DNA of 64,000 nucleotides from Limnoperna fortunei (GCA_944474755.1 OX104114.1:23087220-23151219); one strand, 5' to 3'. Positions 1 through 11,879 are shown, counted from the stretch's first letter. Notes: generated by a model from the sequence alone, not told the origin. A program made the numbers and translations.

Positions 1-24
1 GTGGACAGCCTGTATGCTCCATTC
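1..24 (+). CDS. Gene A exon, partial: end of a type-iii module exon
   Basis: The window opens inside an exon. Read with the first two bases completing a Cys codon (TGT if the missing base is T), it gives C-G-Q-P-V-C-S-I and stops in phase 1 before gtgata. This is the C-x4-C end and phase of every type-iii exon in the window. The missing upstream base makes the first Cys an assumption. Confidence 0.5.
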
Positions 25-3000
25 GTGATAGTTTTTTTATGTTTTTCGCTCGTTCCACTGCTTTCACTTGCAAACAGATATGTAACGTCTATTACTCCTG
101 GAAGATAAACCAGGCTTTCCATGAAACATATGAAAACACTTATTAGTCTAACATTTCAATAAGTCATTATTTGAGCACCAACGTGAATTTTAAACAAAAC
201 GCAAATAACTGTAAAATAACATAACTATGGATAAATTTAAATACAAATTGAATATTCGGTGGGTTAGAACGAACTTCAAAACTTGCTTTCATTATTTGAG
301 CCACAACGTACATTTCAAACAAACGCAAATAACTGTAAGAGAACATAACTATGGACACATTAAATATAAATTGCATATTCGGTACTTTAGAACGAATTAC
401 AAAATTCGCTTTCACTGTTTAAAATTATATATAGCAGAGTGTTTAGTTTTTAGTATATACCACGTGTTTTTGTATGTTCTTGTTGTGTTATATATTTTTA
501 TTTTCTCATTAAAAACGTCTAATTTTTAAATACAAATGTTTAAAACGTAAAGGTGAAGCAGCAGTTGCTTATTTAACTCGTTCAATAACTGTCAAATATT
601 ACTTTTGCATTAAACGACTTCACGCGAACTGTATATGCAATGACAGTAGTTTCTTTTTCTATGCAGTCATTACTTAGTACCATTATCACAGCCAGAATAT
701 ATTTTAGTGTTCTCTTGAATTGTTTATATGTGTTCAGATATTTTGCAGACACTTTAATTCTCTCACTAACAAACATACCAATTAAAAACCCAGATTAGGC
801 GTATACTTTTAGCTGAATATATTTTAGTGTTCTCTTGAATTGTGTATATGGCAAGGACACTTTATGTGTTCTGATATTTTGCAGACACTTTAATTCTCTC
901 ACTAACAAACATGCCAATTAAAAATCCAGATAAGGCGTATACTTTTAGCTGTGCTGTGATAGCAATAACAGGGTACTTTACGATTTCAAACCTTTAAACA
1001 CAATTTCAGAGAAAAATAAATGCAACAATTCATTTTTTCAACGAAGTAATATGTTATTTTTCCTTTAATGAAATAACGCAAGTTGTAAGTTCGTCTTTTA
1101 CCAAACAAGTCTCATTACGATCTTCGCAAAGTTTCTACCTGTTTTCAAATGGTTCCTTTTCGTTTATTGCAGCATACTAGGTTGTGTTTAGCAATTCCTG
1201 AGCTTTCACACTCATGTGGTTGTGTTAATCAAGTTTGTGTGGACAGATACGCACCACGCAAGTGTTTAATTATTATTGATCTATGGCTTTTAACTATCAA
1301 TACATGGCAATATATGTTTTTGAAGAGTGATCAAGGTAGTTTGTCTAATATTGATCACGTGGTCCGTCTACACTGACATTGTGGGTTCGAGTCTCAGTTC
1401 AAACACGGTTCCCTCGACTCCTATTTTAATTGAAAAGTATTACCAGTTGTCCCACCGAAGGTCAGTGGTTTTCTCGAGTAATCGTGCTTCCTCTCCAAAT
1501 GCAAACAAACAATTAATATAATCAACCGTGTGATTTATATGAATCAATTATCATTTTCATGAAGTCAAATACGCGATAGCTGTCTCTCAATTGTCTGTCG
1601 TAGAGTTCGTGTAGTGTCTTTTTTTACTCGTTATTACGGATTCCGTTGCGTTCTATTATTTTAATGTCTCTTTTAATTGGTGGCCTAACATGTCTTTTAT
1701 TCTTACTTCTCCTTTGAACTGTATTACGGAATTCGATACGGTTAATTGGGATGGTATTTTTTAATATATTTGTATTTGTTAATAGAATTTAATAATGAAA
1801 ATATTATATCTCCATAACAGTAAATCACTTAATGAACATACTATTGAACATCATTTGTTTTATGCTAATATAAATGTTTATTTTTATAAAGATATATTAC
1901 AGACATCAACAATCATTCCACCAGGAACACATACAGTTCACGCTACAACACATGCAGTTCACGCTACAACACATGCTGTTCACTCTACAGGTAAAACTTA
2001 TTACATATTTGTGTTTCTTTATAGGATAATTTGACATTTTGTTATATATGAAGTTCTGTACTTTACTGAAGGAGTCAGCCGCAGTTACTGGGTGAACCAA
2101 AGGTCAGCAGGAAACTGGAAATAATAGTAAATTAAGGTTAAAAAGGAACACACTCGGCCGAACTCGCAAACCGAACCTTCATTTGCCTGCATTTAATTGT
2201 AGATGGCTAATAACCTAAACTACTCGGCTTTCAGTGTTACATCAGAATATTTAATAATATTAAATCTTTGTAGTATATTATGTCTTGGATTAAAGTTGTG
2301 TTAATCATTTCTACATTTATATGTTCCATGCTTAACACGTTCCTGTTTATTGTAACAACCAAACATTTTTTATGATGTCATTCCCTGGTAGCCAATGTTA
2401 GACATATTGTCATTATATTGTAACTGTAGCAAATAAAAACATTGTTTTAATTTTAGTTATTTTTGTAGCATATTTGTTTGTAAGTTATGTGTTAATTTGG
2501 TTGTGAGAATTTTACCCTACATTAAAAAGATACTAAGGTGATAAATGTGTTGCAATAGACATCAGTAATAGTAGTGATGTCGGTATGTTTTATTTCAATC
2601 GATATAAGACATCACATTTATGTAATACATGTATGAAAAACTATTTTCTGTACAATATGGTGCAGATATCGACCCAATAATATATAAAGGTATTTATACT
2701 CTTTGCGTGAGTACTGTTAGAAACAGAGACTTTTATTTATTAGTAGACTTGTTTGCTAACTGTACGTAAAATGTTAACATCTCTAATATCTAGTATTCTT
2801 CGATTAGGCGGCGCGATACATGCTGCACATGGTCATATAAGGTGTGGAGACAGATCATGTAGCTTAAATCATAATGAGGTATGGAATTAACATTAAAACG
2901 AAACAAAATTTTAGGAACTATTTACCTTAAGGGATGCACAAAACATATAGATCTATAAATAACATCGTGTACGCCATTTGCTCTCGTGATTTGTAACATC

Positions 3001-6000
3001 AATTTGTTTTAGGTAAACGAATCATCACAGTTTCTACATGTATAGAAGTATAGTTTAAAAGCAATCTACTTAACCTTTACATTTACAGCATATGCTTTTC
3101 TAAATACTCATAAGTATGCTACTACTTTTTACTTTATTTTTCCAAGTAAATGATAGATGTTCAAGTTGCAGTATAAACTATGATTAATCCATTTTTTTCC
3201 ATTTCAGATGTGTATTCTTGAAAATACTGGCAACACGTACAACTACAATCATGGGGTCGGTTTTTCGACTGTTAGGCAAACTTGTTCAACCTCGGTAGGC
3301 AGTCAAGATTTAAATGCATAAAACTTTTGTTAAACAAAGACGTACATGAGTTCCTTGTGCATTGCTTTTGGAATTTTTGTGGAAAATACCCCTAATATTT
3401 TTCACGATGAACGACTTAGCTTTGAGCATAACTGGTGATAGGACATTAAATGCATTTTACACACATGCAATAAATGTTGTATTTGTTGGGTTAATTTACT
3501 GCTACTTGGTCGGTTTATTAGAGGTAGAACTGTAAGTTTGTTAGTCTATAGTAAGACCATTTGTCTTGTGTTAATGTAAAATTTATTGACATATTTTAAT
3601 TTAAACTTGCCGCATAAACGATGAAATGATAAAAATAATAAGGATTATCGCCGTTGTTGTGTAACTGTGTTTAAACACTACGAATTAGATTTAAACACAT
3701 ATCTATGTTTCGACTAGATTTACACGATAATTTGTTTACTTTGGAGATGACATGTATAAGCATAAACAAATCAGAATATTTCATTCGCTTAGAACATTAC
3801 ACGGATGAAATCCGACAAGATAGAAAAGATGCATAAAAATATGTATTATTTTACAGTATTAAGGTTTGTTTTCTGGATGGGGAACACATTTTTGATGGTC
3901 TTACCTGAAGCCGTCGACCTTTAAAATCCAAATGTTCAAGACACGCTATTAAACCTTAATTACTAAATAATGTAAACAGCTGCTGTTCTAGAAATTATAT
4001 AACTGCCCTTTTCGTAAGAAGGTAATATAACTATTCAATTGTACTACTTTAAAGCGACATTGTTATGTAGAAAATGTTGTTTTCTATTGATTTTTTATAT
4101 TAACTACTATCCTGAGATACTTCTGCGTTCTCGTACTACAACGTTGTACACAATGGGCATAAAACTGAGTTTCTGGTGTTTTTGTTACGCATTCTTTTGT
4201 TAATGTTTATTGTTAGACAGAGACCATCGTTGCCGCCAATATATTTTAAACACACATTAAAGGCTGAAATTGTGTACCACATAACCCAAACTGTCTTCTG
4301 AGTTGTTTTATGTTGATATACAATCTAGATATGACGATTGTAGACCTTTAAACTATTTAAGTAAAGGGTTATGATGGTCTCTGTCTAACTTTAACAAAAT
4401 AATGTGTAACAAAAACACCAGAAACTCAGATTTATGCCAATTTTTTATTTTAAATTAAACTGATGCAATGACATAAAGGGTTAATGAATGATAATATTTA
4501 TTAAACATAAAATTGTTGCAACAATATATGTTGTATTGTGTGATGCAAACAGATAATATTAAAAGGTAGAAAGCTAACAATTCAAAATCCATAGGACAGT
4601 AACAAGTCCGCATTGAGCAAAACATACTTCACAAAGAAAAGGATAAATATAACAGCACAAGCCAACAGTGAGTAATCCGATTATTTCATTACAAGTTTTC
4701 AGTATTTTATCTGAGTTGAATTTTATCCTTATTGCAGCAAATAAATTTATGTTCATCGACTCCAGGGCTTTCTCAATCCTGTGGATGTATTACCCCAGAT
4801 TGTGTGAGCATATACGCATCACGTAAGTGTTCAGTTATGTCTTAATATATAACTACATGTATCAATACAAGGCAAGGTATGATTGTCCTAATTCTCTGTC
4901 TGATTTCTAGTTTTTATTTAAGTAAGCCAAAAAGAATTAGCAATCAGACGGAGAATTTGGACAATTATACTTTACCTTGCCTTGCGACGTTTTTTTCTGC
5001 AATATATCAATGTGTGTTCGAATAAAAAAGTCATATTATGCAAGTTCTAGAGTAAACGTTTTCACAGAACTTCTGAAATAGAGTAACAAAAGAGTAGGTT
5101 TATACATATGAACACTATTTGTTACACTTAGTATCAATAGCTAACTCGGCCTATGCATTTATTGCGTACAAAGTTTTTGATTAATTAAACGTTTAGATGT
5201 TTTTAACGTTCTTTACAATATTAAAGCTATATTCAAGATGAACACATTTAGTAAAGTTGTAGAGATAAAATAGACCACTCAGCAAGAAGATATATGTGTT
5301 AATGGAAATGCATGAAGATTTTAAGTAACTTGTTGGCTCTTTAAAAAGTTAAGGTTTTGTAACATTTGTGTGCTAATGAAAATGTATGAATATGTTGAAT
5401 AACGACGTCCTGGACCTTTTTAAAAACACTTAATTAAAGGTCTTTATCTGGCCAGAAGAATGGAACATTGCTGAACTGAAAAACTATTGTTAAATATGTT
5501 TGTCAAATAACTAGCACATCTACAACCACCTTAAATCCAACTTTACTTTCTATTACCAAATGTAATAGAATAAAACTGAAAAGTGAAAAATTTTGAATTA
5601 CTTTTGAGACAACTTTATGATATAATTTGGCTCAAATTCCTGACTAGCGAAGGCAAGCGGTGTAGCTTGAATGTTTCAAGGACTCCGCTTATCTCAAAAA
5701 CTCACAAGCTGTAAGTCGAAATCAGGAAAGGTCTTTAGCATTTGTACTTCTGTGACATGTCCGTAACGAAAATCTCAAAATCAAAGTTACGAAGTGACCT
5801 TGACCTTGAGCCTCTAATCTTGTTATCATTACAACTCAAAAATATAAGACATTAGAAGACAATAAATGGAAAAAATACTCCTCATCAAGACACTCATTTG
5901 AAATATTTGGTCAAAAACTGTTCAATGAACCATTTTCGAGTTAGAGCTCTTGACTCGTTTCGGTTAATCAGTATTTTGCATACAACTTAAAAATGGTCAG

Positions 6001-9000
6001 AGATAATATAGTAAACATATAGGTTTATTATGATCCCCACGTCAAGGCCTTCAATTTGAGCCTATTTTCAAAGGTTATGGGTCAAGGTCATACCACAGCA
6101 ACTAGGTAACCATTACAAAAAGTCCTTAGCAACCACTATTTTTTTTAATTCAGCATAATGTACCATACTCTTATATTTTGTTTTACAACCGGAAGTGGCA
6201 TTTTGTCCTTAGCACCAGCCACAAAGGTCCAGACAACTATGTATTGCTTTAGTCAGGACCACAGAAATAGTCTATTCCGCCTAAAAATAGCACTGTAACC
6301 TATGTAGTCAAGTTCACAACAACACAAAAAAATGATTTCTTACAGGTGTCTGAAAAAGAACTTTATAACTGTTCTTAAGCAATTATCCTTATCTTTATAT
6401 TTGACTTCTCCATAGATGTGGCGACAACCGAAAGTACAACAATACCAACAATCGAAAGTTCAACAACTCCAACGACTGAAAGTACAACAATAGTTACAAG
6501 TACAACTGAAAGTTTAAGTAAGTATTGTATTATTTATCCCAATTTCGAAGGTATATTATATAAGTACATGTATATGTGATTTTCAGCGGACAGTTACACG
6601 TATAATAACTCGGAGATATTTGAGCGCAAGACTATTTTTGTGTTCATAATTTAAAAAAATGTAATAACAAAACACCAAGTTGGCATAAATTATGAATTAC
6701 CAAACTTTAGTCTTACTCAAGTTTTCCATAAATGCAAGTTTTACACAGCAATGTAGATCCCAACACTGATCTTTAGGCGACTGCTGTTAGGATATCTTTA
6801 AGCAAAACGATTACTTTATGTTATGTGTTTATTCCTCCGAATTCTTCTTCAAATTTAAATCAATTGAAATATCTTACTGGTCAGCTTCCGGTCCCTTGTA
6901 GTTCTCGGGAACTTAAACGGACACAACCCTCTATGGGACAGTAACACGATAAACGACAAACGTAGAATTATTGAATATCTAAGGAATAAGGAAGATTTGT
7001 GCATGTTTAATGATGGAACTAATATTATTTACATCCTAGCAAATGATTTTCGGCAATTGAGATAACAATAGCAGATCCTTCTCTCTTGCCCGATTTCTCA
7101 TAGAACGTTCATGAGATCTTTGTGGAAGTGATATTTTCCCATCTTACTGTAATCTTCACATTTTCCCAACACAGTACGAGCCGCTCGCTATCAATTTAAT
7201 CAAGCCAATTGGCCTCTATTTGACCAACTATATAAAGAGCGACATTACTCAGACACTTTTGTCCATATTCTTGATTCGTTTTTTTTTGTTAATTTAATGA
7301 AACTCTTATTTCGATTGCTGACTAAACGATTCCGTAGACCTCGACAAATCCAAAATATCCTAGTAAACCATGATTCTATGATAGCTGTGAGGACGCTATT
7401 AAAGAGCGGGGAAAAGGCCGTACGCCGCTTTAATAAACACCGATTCAAAATAATCTTAATCAATTCCGAGCGAAAGCTCGCAGGTTAACAAAACAAAGAA
7501 GACACACCTCTTGGGGTAACTTTGTTTTAAAATTATATACTATACCCTTATAAGTAAAAGTCTTGTTAACACCAAAGTAAGATATATAAATAAAATTTGC
7601 TGAAAATTTTGCAAAAAACCCCTGCGCTGAATACTAGTATTATCATCCGGATTTTCAGCGACTCAAAATCAAATAAGAAACGTCAAAACTTAATTTCAAG
7701 TCAAAAAGTTTGAAAATAACAATAAACCATTTTCTTAAGAACAGCTAAAAAATTCCTTAAACAAATCTAACGATACAACATGTGGTATCAATTATCACCA
7801 TCTACCATAACCTTCTCTCCAATGCCTTTTGAATCTGCTTAACAATATAGTTGAAACGGGTGACTTACCATCTGTTTGGAAAATGGCCACTGTTGCGAAT
7901 ATTCCAAAGCCACGAAAAGATCACTCGGAAGCGTATAACTATCGGCCTTTATTTACCGTCTCTAAGTATATTCGAAACGCCTTTGCAAAAAATAAACATT
8001 TATCTACCTTTTTGATTTGCAAAAAGCATATGACACAACATGGAAATATGGTATTTGAAAAGATCTTTTGATATGAGATGGAAATGAAGACATCAAACTT
8101 TTTGTCCGACAGAATTTAAAGCTATGGTAAATTACACTTTATCTGATTCTTTTGAATTGGAAATGGGTGTTCCCCAGGAGGGATCCTGTCTTTCACTTTA
8201 TTTATTATTAAAATCAATAGCTTTGCTTAAGTTTTAAAAGATTATATTGATGGCTGTCTACATGCTGTCAACTTACTCATATGTTACAGAGGAAAAAACA
8301 TGAATAATATTGAACGTCAACTACAGTTATGTTTAAATAGAATAGAGAAATGGGCAGTGGGGAATTTGTGATGCATTTGTGTAATTGTAAAAGAAACTAC
8401 TTTTCTTGGTAAAATATTTGACTCAAGGTAAACTTTTCTACACCATATCAAAATGGTAACAATTAAATGCCTAAAGCTTTCGATTTTTTTAAATGTCGTA
8501 TCTAGCACCGACTAGGGTGCTGAGTGCGATTGCTGGTTCGATCAAAATTGGATTACGGTTACTTTATTTGTAGTTCAGCTCGCAAGTCAAATGGCAAAAA
8601 TCACCGTCTTTCGTCCACTTCATATGTATTAAAGGCAGAATCGCAGGTGCTTCTCCTTACACTTAAAATCATCGCTTCGTCAGTTTAGAGTAAATTTATT
8701 TTCTGTTTCGATTCCCTATCATGTCTTTTGACTATTGAAAATTCTAGCTTTACAAATCAGTTTATTTTAAAATATAATTCAAATTTATAAGTCATAATCA
8801 TTAACAACTTTCCGGAAAGAGGTTGTGTTTTTCTGGATTCCCAGTCATGTGGAATCCATGGAAACAGTCGTGGACATGCAGGACAAGGATGTCTTGGATA
8901 ATGATATGATTAATCGGAAAATTCCTTTTAATGATTTTTAACCTTTAATTGTTAGCTATATATATAGTTGCATACTCTTCTCGACTTGTATATTACCATT

Positions 9001-11590
9001 ACTTTGTCATAAAAATGGTCGCCGTGACTTAGTTGTTTAAACAAGATATCGTCTTGGACGAAACATAGTTATATTTTAAACACTGAACCACGGCCCGAGT
9101 GTGTGCCTGCCACAGTTCATATACTATAAAGTTGACTTGCATTGAGTTGGCCCATTTTTGGGAAAGTTTATATTGTAGATACTTATTTTAATTTGTTACA
9201 CTATTGTACTGTTTTTAAAAAAAAACTTCATTTATGATGGTGTATTTTAATAAAAACCGAAACTATGTAAACCAAACCAACATCTAATAATAACGGTGCC
9301 CTTAGATGCTCCTGCCGAGTAAGCCGTGTCTGCCTCTAAATAGATACTTATTTTTATGTCCCATGAAAAGAAACAATCTGGAAAAAAGTCCTATGATTCA
9401 GCGAAAATATCTGATTGTATCTGGGAGCTTCTTCCATTTGTCAATTATGTTACGACCATAGAAATAAGGAAGAGATAACATGAACTTAGGTACAACAAAC
9501 TTTATTTTGAGTAGCTAAGTAGTCAACAGTATTTTCAGTCTGGACAATCGGAATACCAAACTTACCGTTTATTTGACTACAGCATACATGTAACTCACAA
9601 GTTGCGCAAAGGCCTGTACTCACCTGTTTAATTGAATACAGCATACGTGTAACTTACATGTTGTGCCATGGCCTGTACTTACCTGTTTTATTGAATAATA
9701 TTTTTCGTTTTCAGACACATCTGTACAGCAGACGAAAGGTGTAACTGAAACAATGGAATCGACTATTAAGGCACAAATAGTCACTGACGTTACTTTGCAA
9801 AACACAACGACAGGCGTAGAACAAACTACACATGGTAGGTAAACAGTTACGTGTAAGAACAGATACAAAATGAACGCTTTTAAATCTGGTTACAAATAAC
9901 CTGCTTTTTCCTGGCTTTGTTTTGTAACTCGAAAGTCATTAATAGTCAAACTTCGTATTTAATCGATGTAATTATTAAGTGATCATTAATTTTAACATCA
10001 AATATGTATTCTTAATACTTATTTTTTTAACAAAAAATTTTATTTTTAAATTGTCTTTATCGCACAATTTACATATTCAATCTACTACAATATATGTGCA
10101 GAAAAGATCTGTCTTCTGACTCTTAACTAATGATAGATAGAGCTTTTGACATTTTTTTAATTTTCTTTAGTTGGGCCGTCCGAAAACCTTTTATATTATT
10201 ATTGTTTCATCTGGAAGGATTGCCAATCAAAATTGATACAGATGATCCTAATAAGGTCGTAGCTAAAATGTATTCTGCATCCCTTCCAAAAGTTCGCCGA
10301 TGTAACTAAAAAGGAAATATTTGTTAGTTGTATAATTCTTACTCAATTTTCGGGAAAACCCACCTCAATTTGAATTTTTTTTAAAAGGTTGTGTTCTTTT
10401 TCAAATGGAAATCTTTTTAAGTTTGGCTGAATACGTATATTATGTTAAGGTCTTCAATCTTCTCTTGAGAAATGACTGGGTCGATTGAATCAAGAATTAT
10501 GGGCTCCATTACCAAAATTGTATGGGGATAAACCGTAATGTTTTTGAAAAAAAAGAATGAAATACTTTCATAGGTCGATTTCGCTAAATTGAGATCAAAT
10601 TTGAATGTGTTCTCAAAAATTGTAATGATTTTTCTGATGTAGTGATATTACATGGATTTCCGATTTTGACTATTATGAAAAAGTTCGTCGATGTAACTAA
10701 AAAGGGAATATTGTTAGTTGTATATTTCTTACTCAATTTTCGGGAAAACCCACCTCAATTTGAATTTTTTTTAAAAGGCTTTGTTATTTTTCCAATGGAA
10801 ATCTTTAAGTTTGGCTAAATACGCACATTATGTTAAAGTCTTCAATCTTCTATTGAGAAAAGACGGGGTCAATTGAATCAAGAATTGTGGGCTCCATTAC
10901 CAAAATTGTATGGGAAAAAACCGTAATGTTTTCTAAAAAAAAGAATGAAATACTTTCATTGGTCGATTTCGCTAAATTGAGATCAAATTTGAATGTGTTC
11001 TAAAAAATTGTACATGTAATGATTTTTCTGATGTAGTGATATTACATGTTATTTTCCAATTTTGACTGTTATGCAAAATGTTTCTTATTTTGACAAAATA
11101 AATATAAAACAATTTCTGTAGAAACTATGTGCCAACTTCAATTATAGTAACGAGAATGCTTTTAAGGTCCTTAACTAAACTTGCGCGAGATATTAGTGCG
11201 CCCAGTTCAAGATAGTTATTGTTACTGAAAGTACAAAATCCTTTTATTTGATAATCTTTTTGTTGCACTGGGCGGATATTGCTATTGAATTAAAAATTAC
11301 AAGGTGGGTATCACATTTCATACTCATAGAAATATTCCTACCTAGAGCTCATGTCCAGTCTTGTGTTAAAAATGCCAATACAGATGAATTATAATTTATT
11401 TTTTGTCTGTCTAGCTAATTATTTTTATTGTTATACGTGATTTTTTTCAGCTATATGCCAGGATAAACCAGGTGTAGACTGTCAGCTTCTAAATACAACC
11501 AATATATGTGCCAACCCATTTTCACATGTTTACTGTGCAGCGTTTTGTGGGCATTGCAGTATTAGAATAATAGATACGGGATTAGGATAA
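1..11590 (+). CDS. Gene A (3' part): secreted modular Cys-rich/Thr-rich protein ending in a ShKT domain
   Basis: Exons inferred from splice borders, phase and similarity to gene B: 1-24, 1173-1257 (doubtful), 1892-1990, 2808-2878, 3208-3294, 4738-4822, 6416-6517, 9715-9834 and 11451-11590 (stop TAA at 11588-11590). From 1892 to the stop every junction keeps the frame. Order of the product: Thr/His heptad linker, one complete eight-cysteine module (2808-4822), Thr/Ser-rich linker, a second Thr-rich segment, and a C-terminal six-cysteine ShKT domain with an N-glycosylation sequon. The start codon and signal peptide lie before the window; secretion is inferred from gene B, whose exons match one by one and whose last exon is almost identical. 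Gene A has only one Thr-rich exon of the type that gene B carries three times, and no internal ShKT exon in the part seen. No function can be assigned; a structural, mucus or defence role outside the cell is inference. Confidence 0.8.
164..414 (+). repeat. Two-copy tandem duplication, ~126 bp unit
   Basis: Copy 1 runs 164-289 and copy 2 290-414, both starting at cattatttgag and sharing 'cgcaaataactgtaa' and 'ataactatgga'. The copies differ by scattered substitutions. Short reading frames on both strands here come from the repeat. Lies in the first intron of gene A. Confidence 0.85.
695..950 (+). repeat. Two-copy tandem duplication, 120/136 bp
   Basis: Copy 1 (695-814) and copy 2 (815-950) both start at gaatatattttagtgttctc and end in 'ggcgtatacttttagct'. 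Copy 2 carries about 16 extra bases (ggcaaggacactttat) and a few substitutions, so the duplication looks fairly recent. Confidence 0.9.
1173..1257 (+). pseudogene. Orphan type-iii module exon with a GC splice donor
   Basis: Preceded by a good acceptor (tttattgcag) and translating to C...C-G-C-V-N-Q-V-C-V-D-R-Y-A-P, almost identical to the gene B exon at 33565-33649. Two things are odd. The donor is gcaagt where gene B has gtaagt, so this would be a GC-AG intron. The exon starts in phase 0, yet no matching type-i or type-ii exon is visible between 25 and 1172, so joining it to the exon at 1-24 would shift the frame. Skipping it joins 1-24 to 1892 in frame. It is either a relic exon or the remains of a module whose first two exons I cannot see. 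Confidence 0.6.
1330..1510 (+). mobile_element. SINE fragment, tRNA-derived head
   Basis: Contains 'attgatcacgtggtc', a B-box-like gggttcgagtctc at 1383-1395, and a tail resembling the other SINEs here (ccgaaggtc...gttttctcgag). Same family as the copies at 44851, 52151, 56561, 58645 and 60024. Inserted directly after the orphan exon. Confidence 0.6.
1892..1990 (+). CDS. Gene A exon: Thr/His heptad linker
   Basis: Acceptor ataaag, donor gtaaaa, phase 1 to 1 (2+96+1 bases). Encodes about 13 residues of Thr/Ile/Pro-rich lead-in, then three repeats of a 21-bp unit giving H-x-V-H-(A/S)-T-(T). The alternative acceptor 12 bases downstream (ttacag) would shift the phase, so the upstream one is chosen. 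Counterpart of gene B exon 33912-34007. Confidence 0.75.
2808..2878 (+). CDS. Gene A exon: module part i (C-x4-C)
   Basis: Acceptor gattag, donor gtatgg, phase 1 to 0. Encodes G-A-I-H-A-A-H-G-H-I-R-C-G-D-R-S-C-S-L, matching gene B exon 30923-30993. An ATG at 2771 reads in frame into this exon and could act as an alternative start, but no signal peptide is evident, so the spliced reading is preferred. Confidence 0.8.
3208..3294 (+). CDS. Gene A exon: module part ii (C...C)
   Basis: Acceptor tttcag, donor gtaggc, 29 codons, phase 0 to 0. Begins M-C-I-L-E-N-T-G and ends Q-T-C-S-T-S; 87 bp like gene B exon 31338-31424, to which it is strikingly similar. Confidence 0.85.
4155..4440. mobile_element. 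MITE-like element with ~70 bp terminal inverted repeats
   Basis: Left arm 4156-4228 (gcataaaactgagtttctgg ... agagaccatc) is the reverse complement of right arm 4373-4439 (gatggtctctgtctaac ... tttatgcc) with few mismatches and one short gap. About 145 bp lie between the arms and no coding potential is seen. Target-site duplication is not clear. Confidence 0.8.
4738..4822 (+). CDS. Gene A exon: module part iii (C...C-x-C-x4-C)
   Basis: Acceptor attgcag, donor gtaagt, phase 0 to 1. Encodes Q-I-N-L-C-S-S-T-P-G-L-S-Q-S-C-G-C-I-T-P-D-C, completing the eight-cysteine module begun at 2808. Confidence 0.85.
4868..4984. repeat. Inverted repeat (~40 bp arms), small foldback element
   Basis: caaggcaaggtatgattgtc ... 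at 4868-4905 pairs with ... gacaattatactttaccttg at 4941-4984, with a few mismatches and a ~35 bp loop. Lies about 45 bp after the exon ending at 4822. Confidence 0.75.
5640..6330 (+). repeat. Interspersed repeat of bivalve type (no coding)
   Basis: Contains 'gtgaccttgaccttgag', 'caaggtcataccacagcaac' and 'ggaagtggcattttgtcctt', motifs common in dispersed bivalve repeats (family recollection, not a search). Related text occurs near 24090. Element limits are unclear. Confidence 0.4.
6416..6517 (+). CDS. Gene A exon: Thr/Ser-rich mucin-like linker
   Basis: Acceptor catag, donor gtaagt, phase 1 to 1. Encodes about 33 residues, nearly all T, S, E, P or I, with an imperfect E-S-T-T-I repeat: a likely O-glycosylated spacer. 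Gene B has a much shorter counterpart (36794-36820). Confidence 0.8.
6870..9290 (+). mobile_element. Degenerate non-LTR retrotransposon (Jockey/I-like LINE)
   Basis: Pieces of both LINE domains survive in shifting frames. The endonuclease piece near 6898-7030 reads V-V-L-G-N-L-N-G-H-N-P-L-W-D, the G-D-F-N-x-H block with D to N. A linker piece near 7330-7410 has a stop in place of residues. Reverse transcriptase at 7835-7960 shows E-T-G-D-L-P-S-V-W-K and I-P-K-P-R-K-D ... N-Y-R-P, at 8165-8200 G-V-P-Q-E-G-S, and at 8280-8350 L-L-I-C-Y-R-G-K with the Y-V-D-D block lost (A-V-N). Frameshifts, stops and deletions make it dead. It sits in + orientation inside the gene A intron 6518-9714. Confidence 0.85.
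9300..9560 (+). repeat. Dispersed intron repeat ('tcagcgaaaat' family)
   Basis: Carries 'gattcagcgaaaatatctga' and 'aatcggaatacc', shared with copies near 14640, 29480, 47000 and 50050. Three of the five copies sit directly upstream of a Thr-rich D-T exon, so the family may have travelled with that exon. Confidence 0.55.
9561..9700 (+). repeat. Short tandem duplication, ~58 bp unit
   Basis: Two full units (9561-9618, 9619-9677) and the start of a third, each with acagcatac(a/g)tgtaact and ggcctgta. The last partial unit runs into the polypyrimidine tract of the exon at 9715. Confidence 0.8.
9715..9834 (+). CDS. Gene A exon: Thr-rich D-T segment
   Basis: Acceptor ttttcag, donor gtaggt, phase 1 to 1. 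Encodes V-T-E-T-M-E-S-T ... T-T-G-V-E-Q-T-T-H. Single copy here; gene B has three homologous exons (47271, 48621, 50310). Confidence 0.85.
10288..11060 (+). repeat. Tandem duplication, ~392 bp unit
   Basis: Units 10288-10679 and 10680-11060 share long identical stretches, for example gggaaaacccacctcaattt and gggctccattaccaaaattg. Divergence is low, so the event is recent. Lies in the last intron of gene A. Confidence 0.9.
11451..11590 (+). CDS. Gene A terminal exon: ShKT domain and stop
   Basis: Acceptor tttttttcag, entering in phase 1; 45 residues then TAA. Six cysteines spaced C-x7-C-x8-C-x8-C-x3-C-x2-C fit the ShKT fold, with an N-T-T sequon between Cys2 and Cys3. Ends S-I-R-I-I-D-T-G-L-G. 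Nearly identical to 51588-51727. ShKT domains occur widely in animal secreted proteins and enzymes, and nothing here indicates a venom function. Confidence 0.9.
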
Positions 11591-11806
11591 AGCATTAAAC
11601 ATTTTCTTTAGTTTGTAATAGTTTATCCCATTTTAAGCTGGTTTACACATGTAATATAAGTTTCTGCCAAAGTTCTATTTGTAGTAGATTCTTGCTGTTC
11701 GATGCAGAATCTACATTATTGAGTATTAGTAAGCGTTAAATTTTAATCGTATTAGCCAAACTTGCGAGTTTTTCATGAAATTTTCACCCAAAATCATGGT
11801 TCCCCC

Positions 11807-11812
11807 AATAAA
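11807..11812 (+). terminator. Candidate poly(A) signal of gene A
   Basis: AATAAA 217 bp after the stop. A weaker ATTAAA occurs at 11594. Neither is proven. Confidence 0.3.
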
Positions 11813-11879
11813 AGTTAGATGACAGTTTAAAAAATGTCGAAAGTGACGTTAACACAAACAAATAAACACATTTATGGTA

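Noticed and set aside
2771..2878. ATG at 2771 as start of a separate gene
   Set aside because: It is in frame with the exon at 2808 but gives no signal peptide, and the acceptor at 2807 with phase 1 agrees with all homologous exons.
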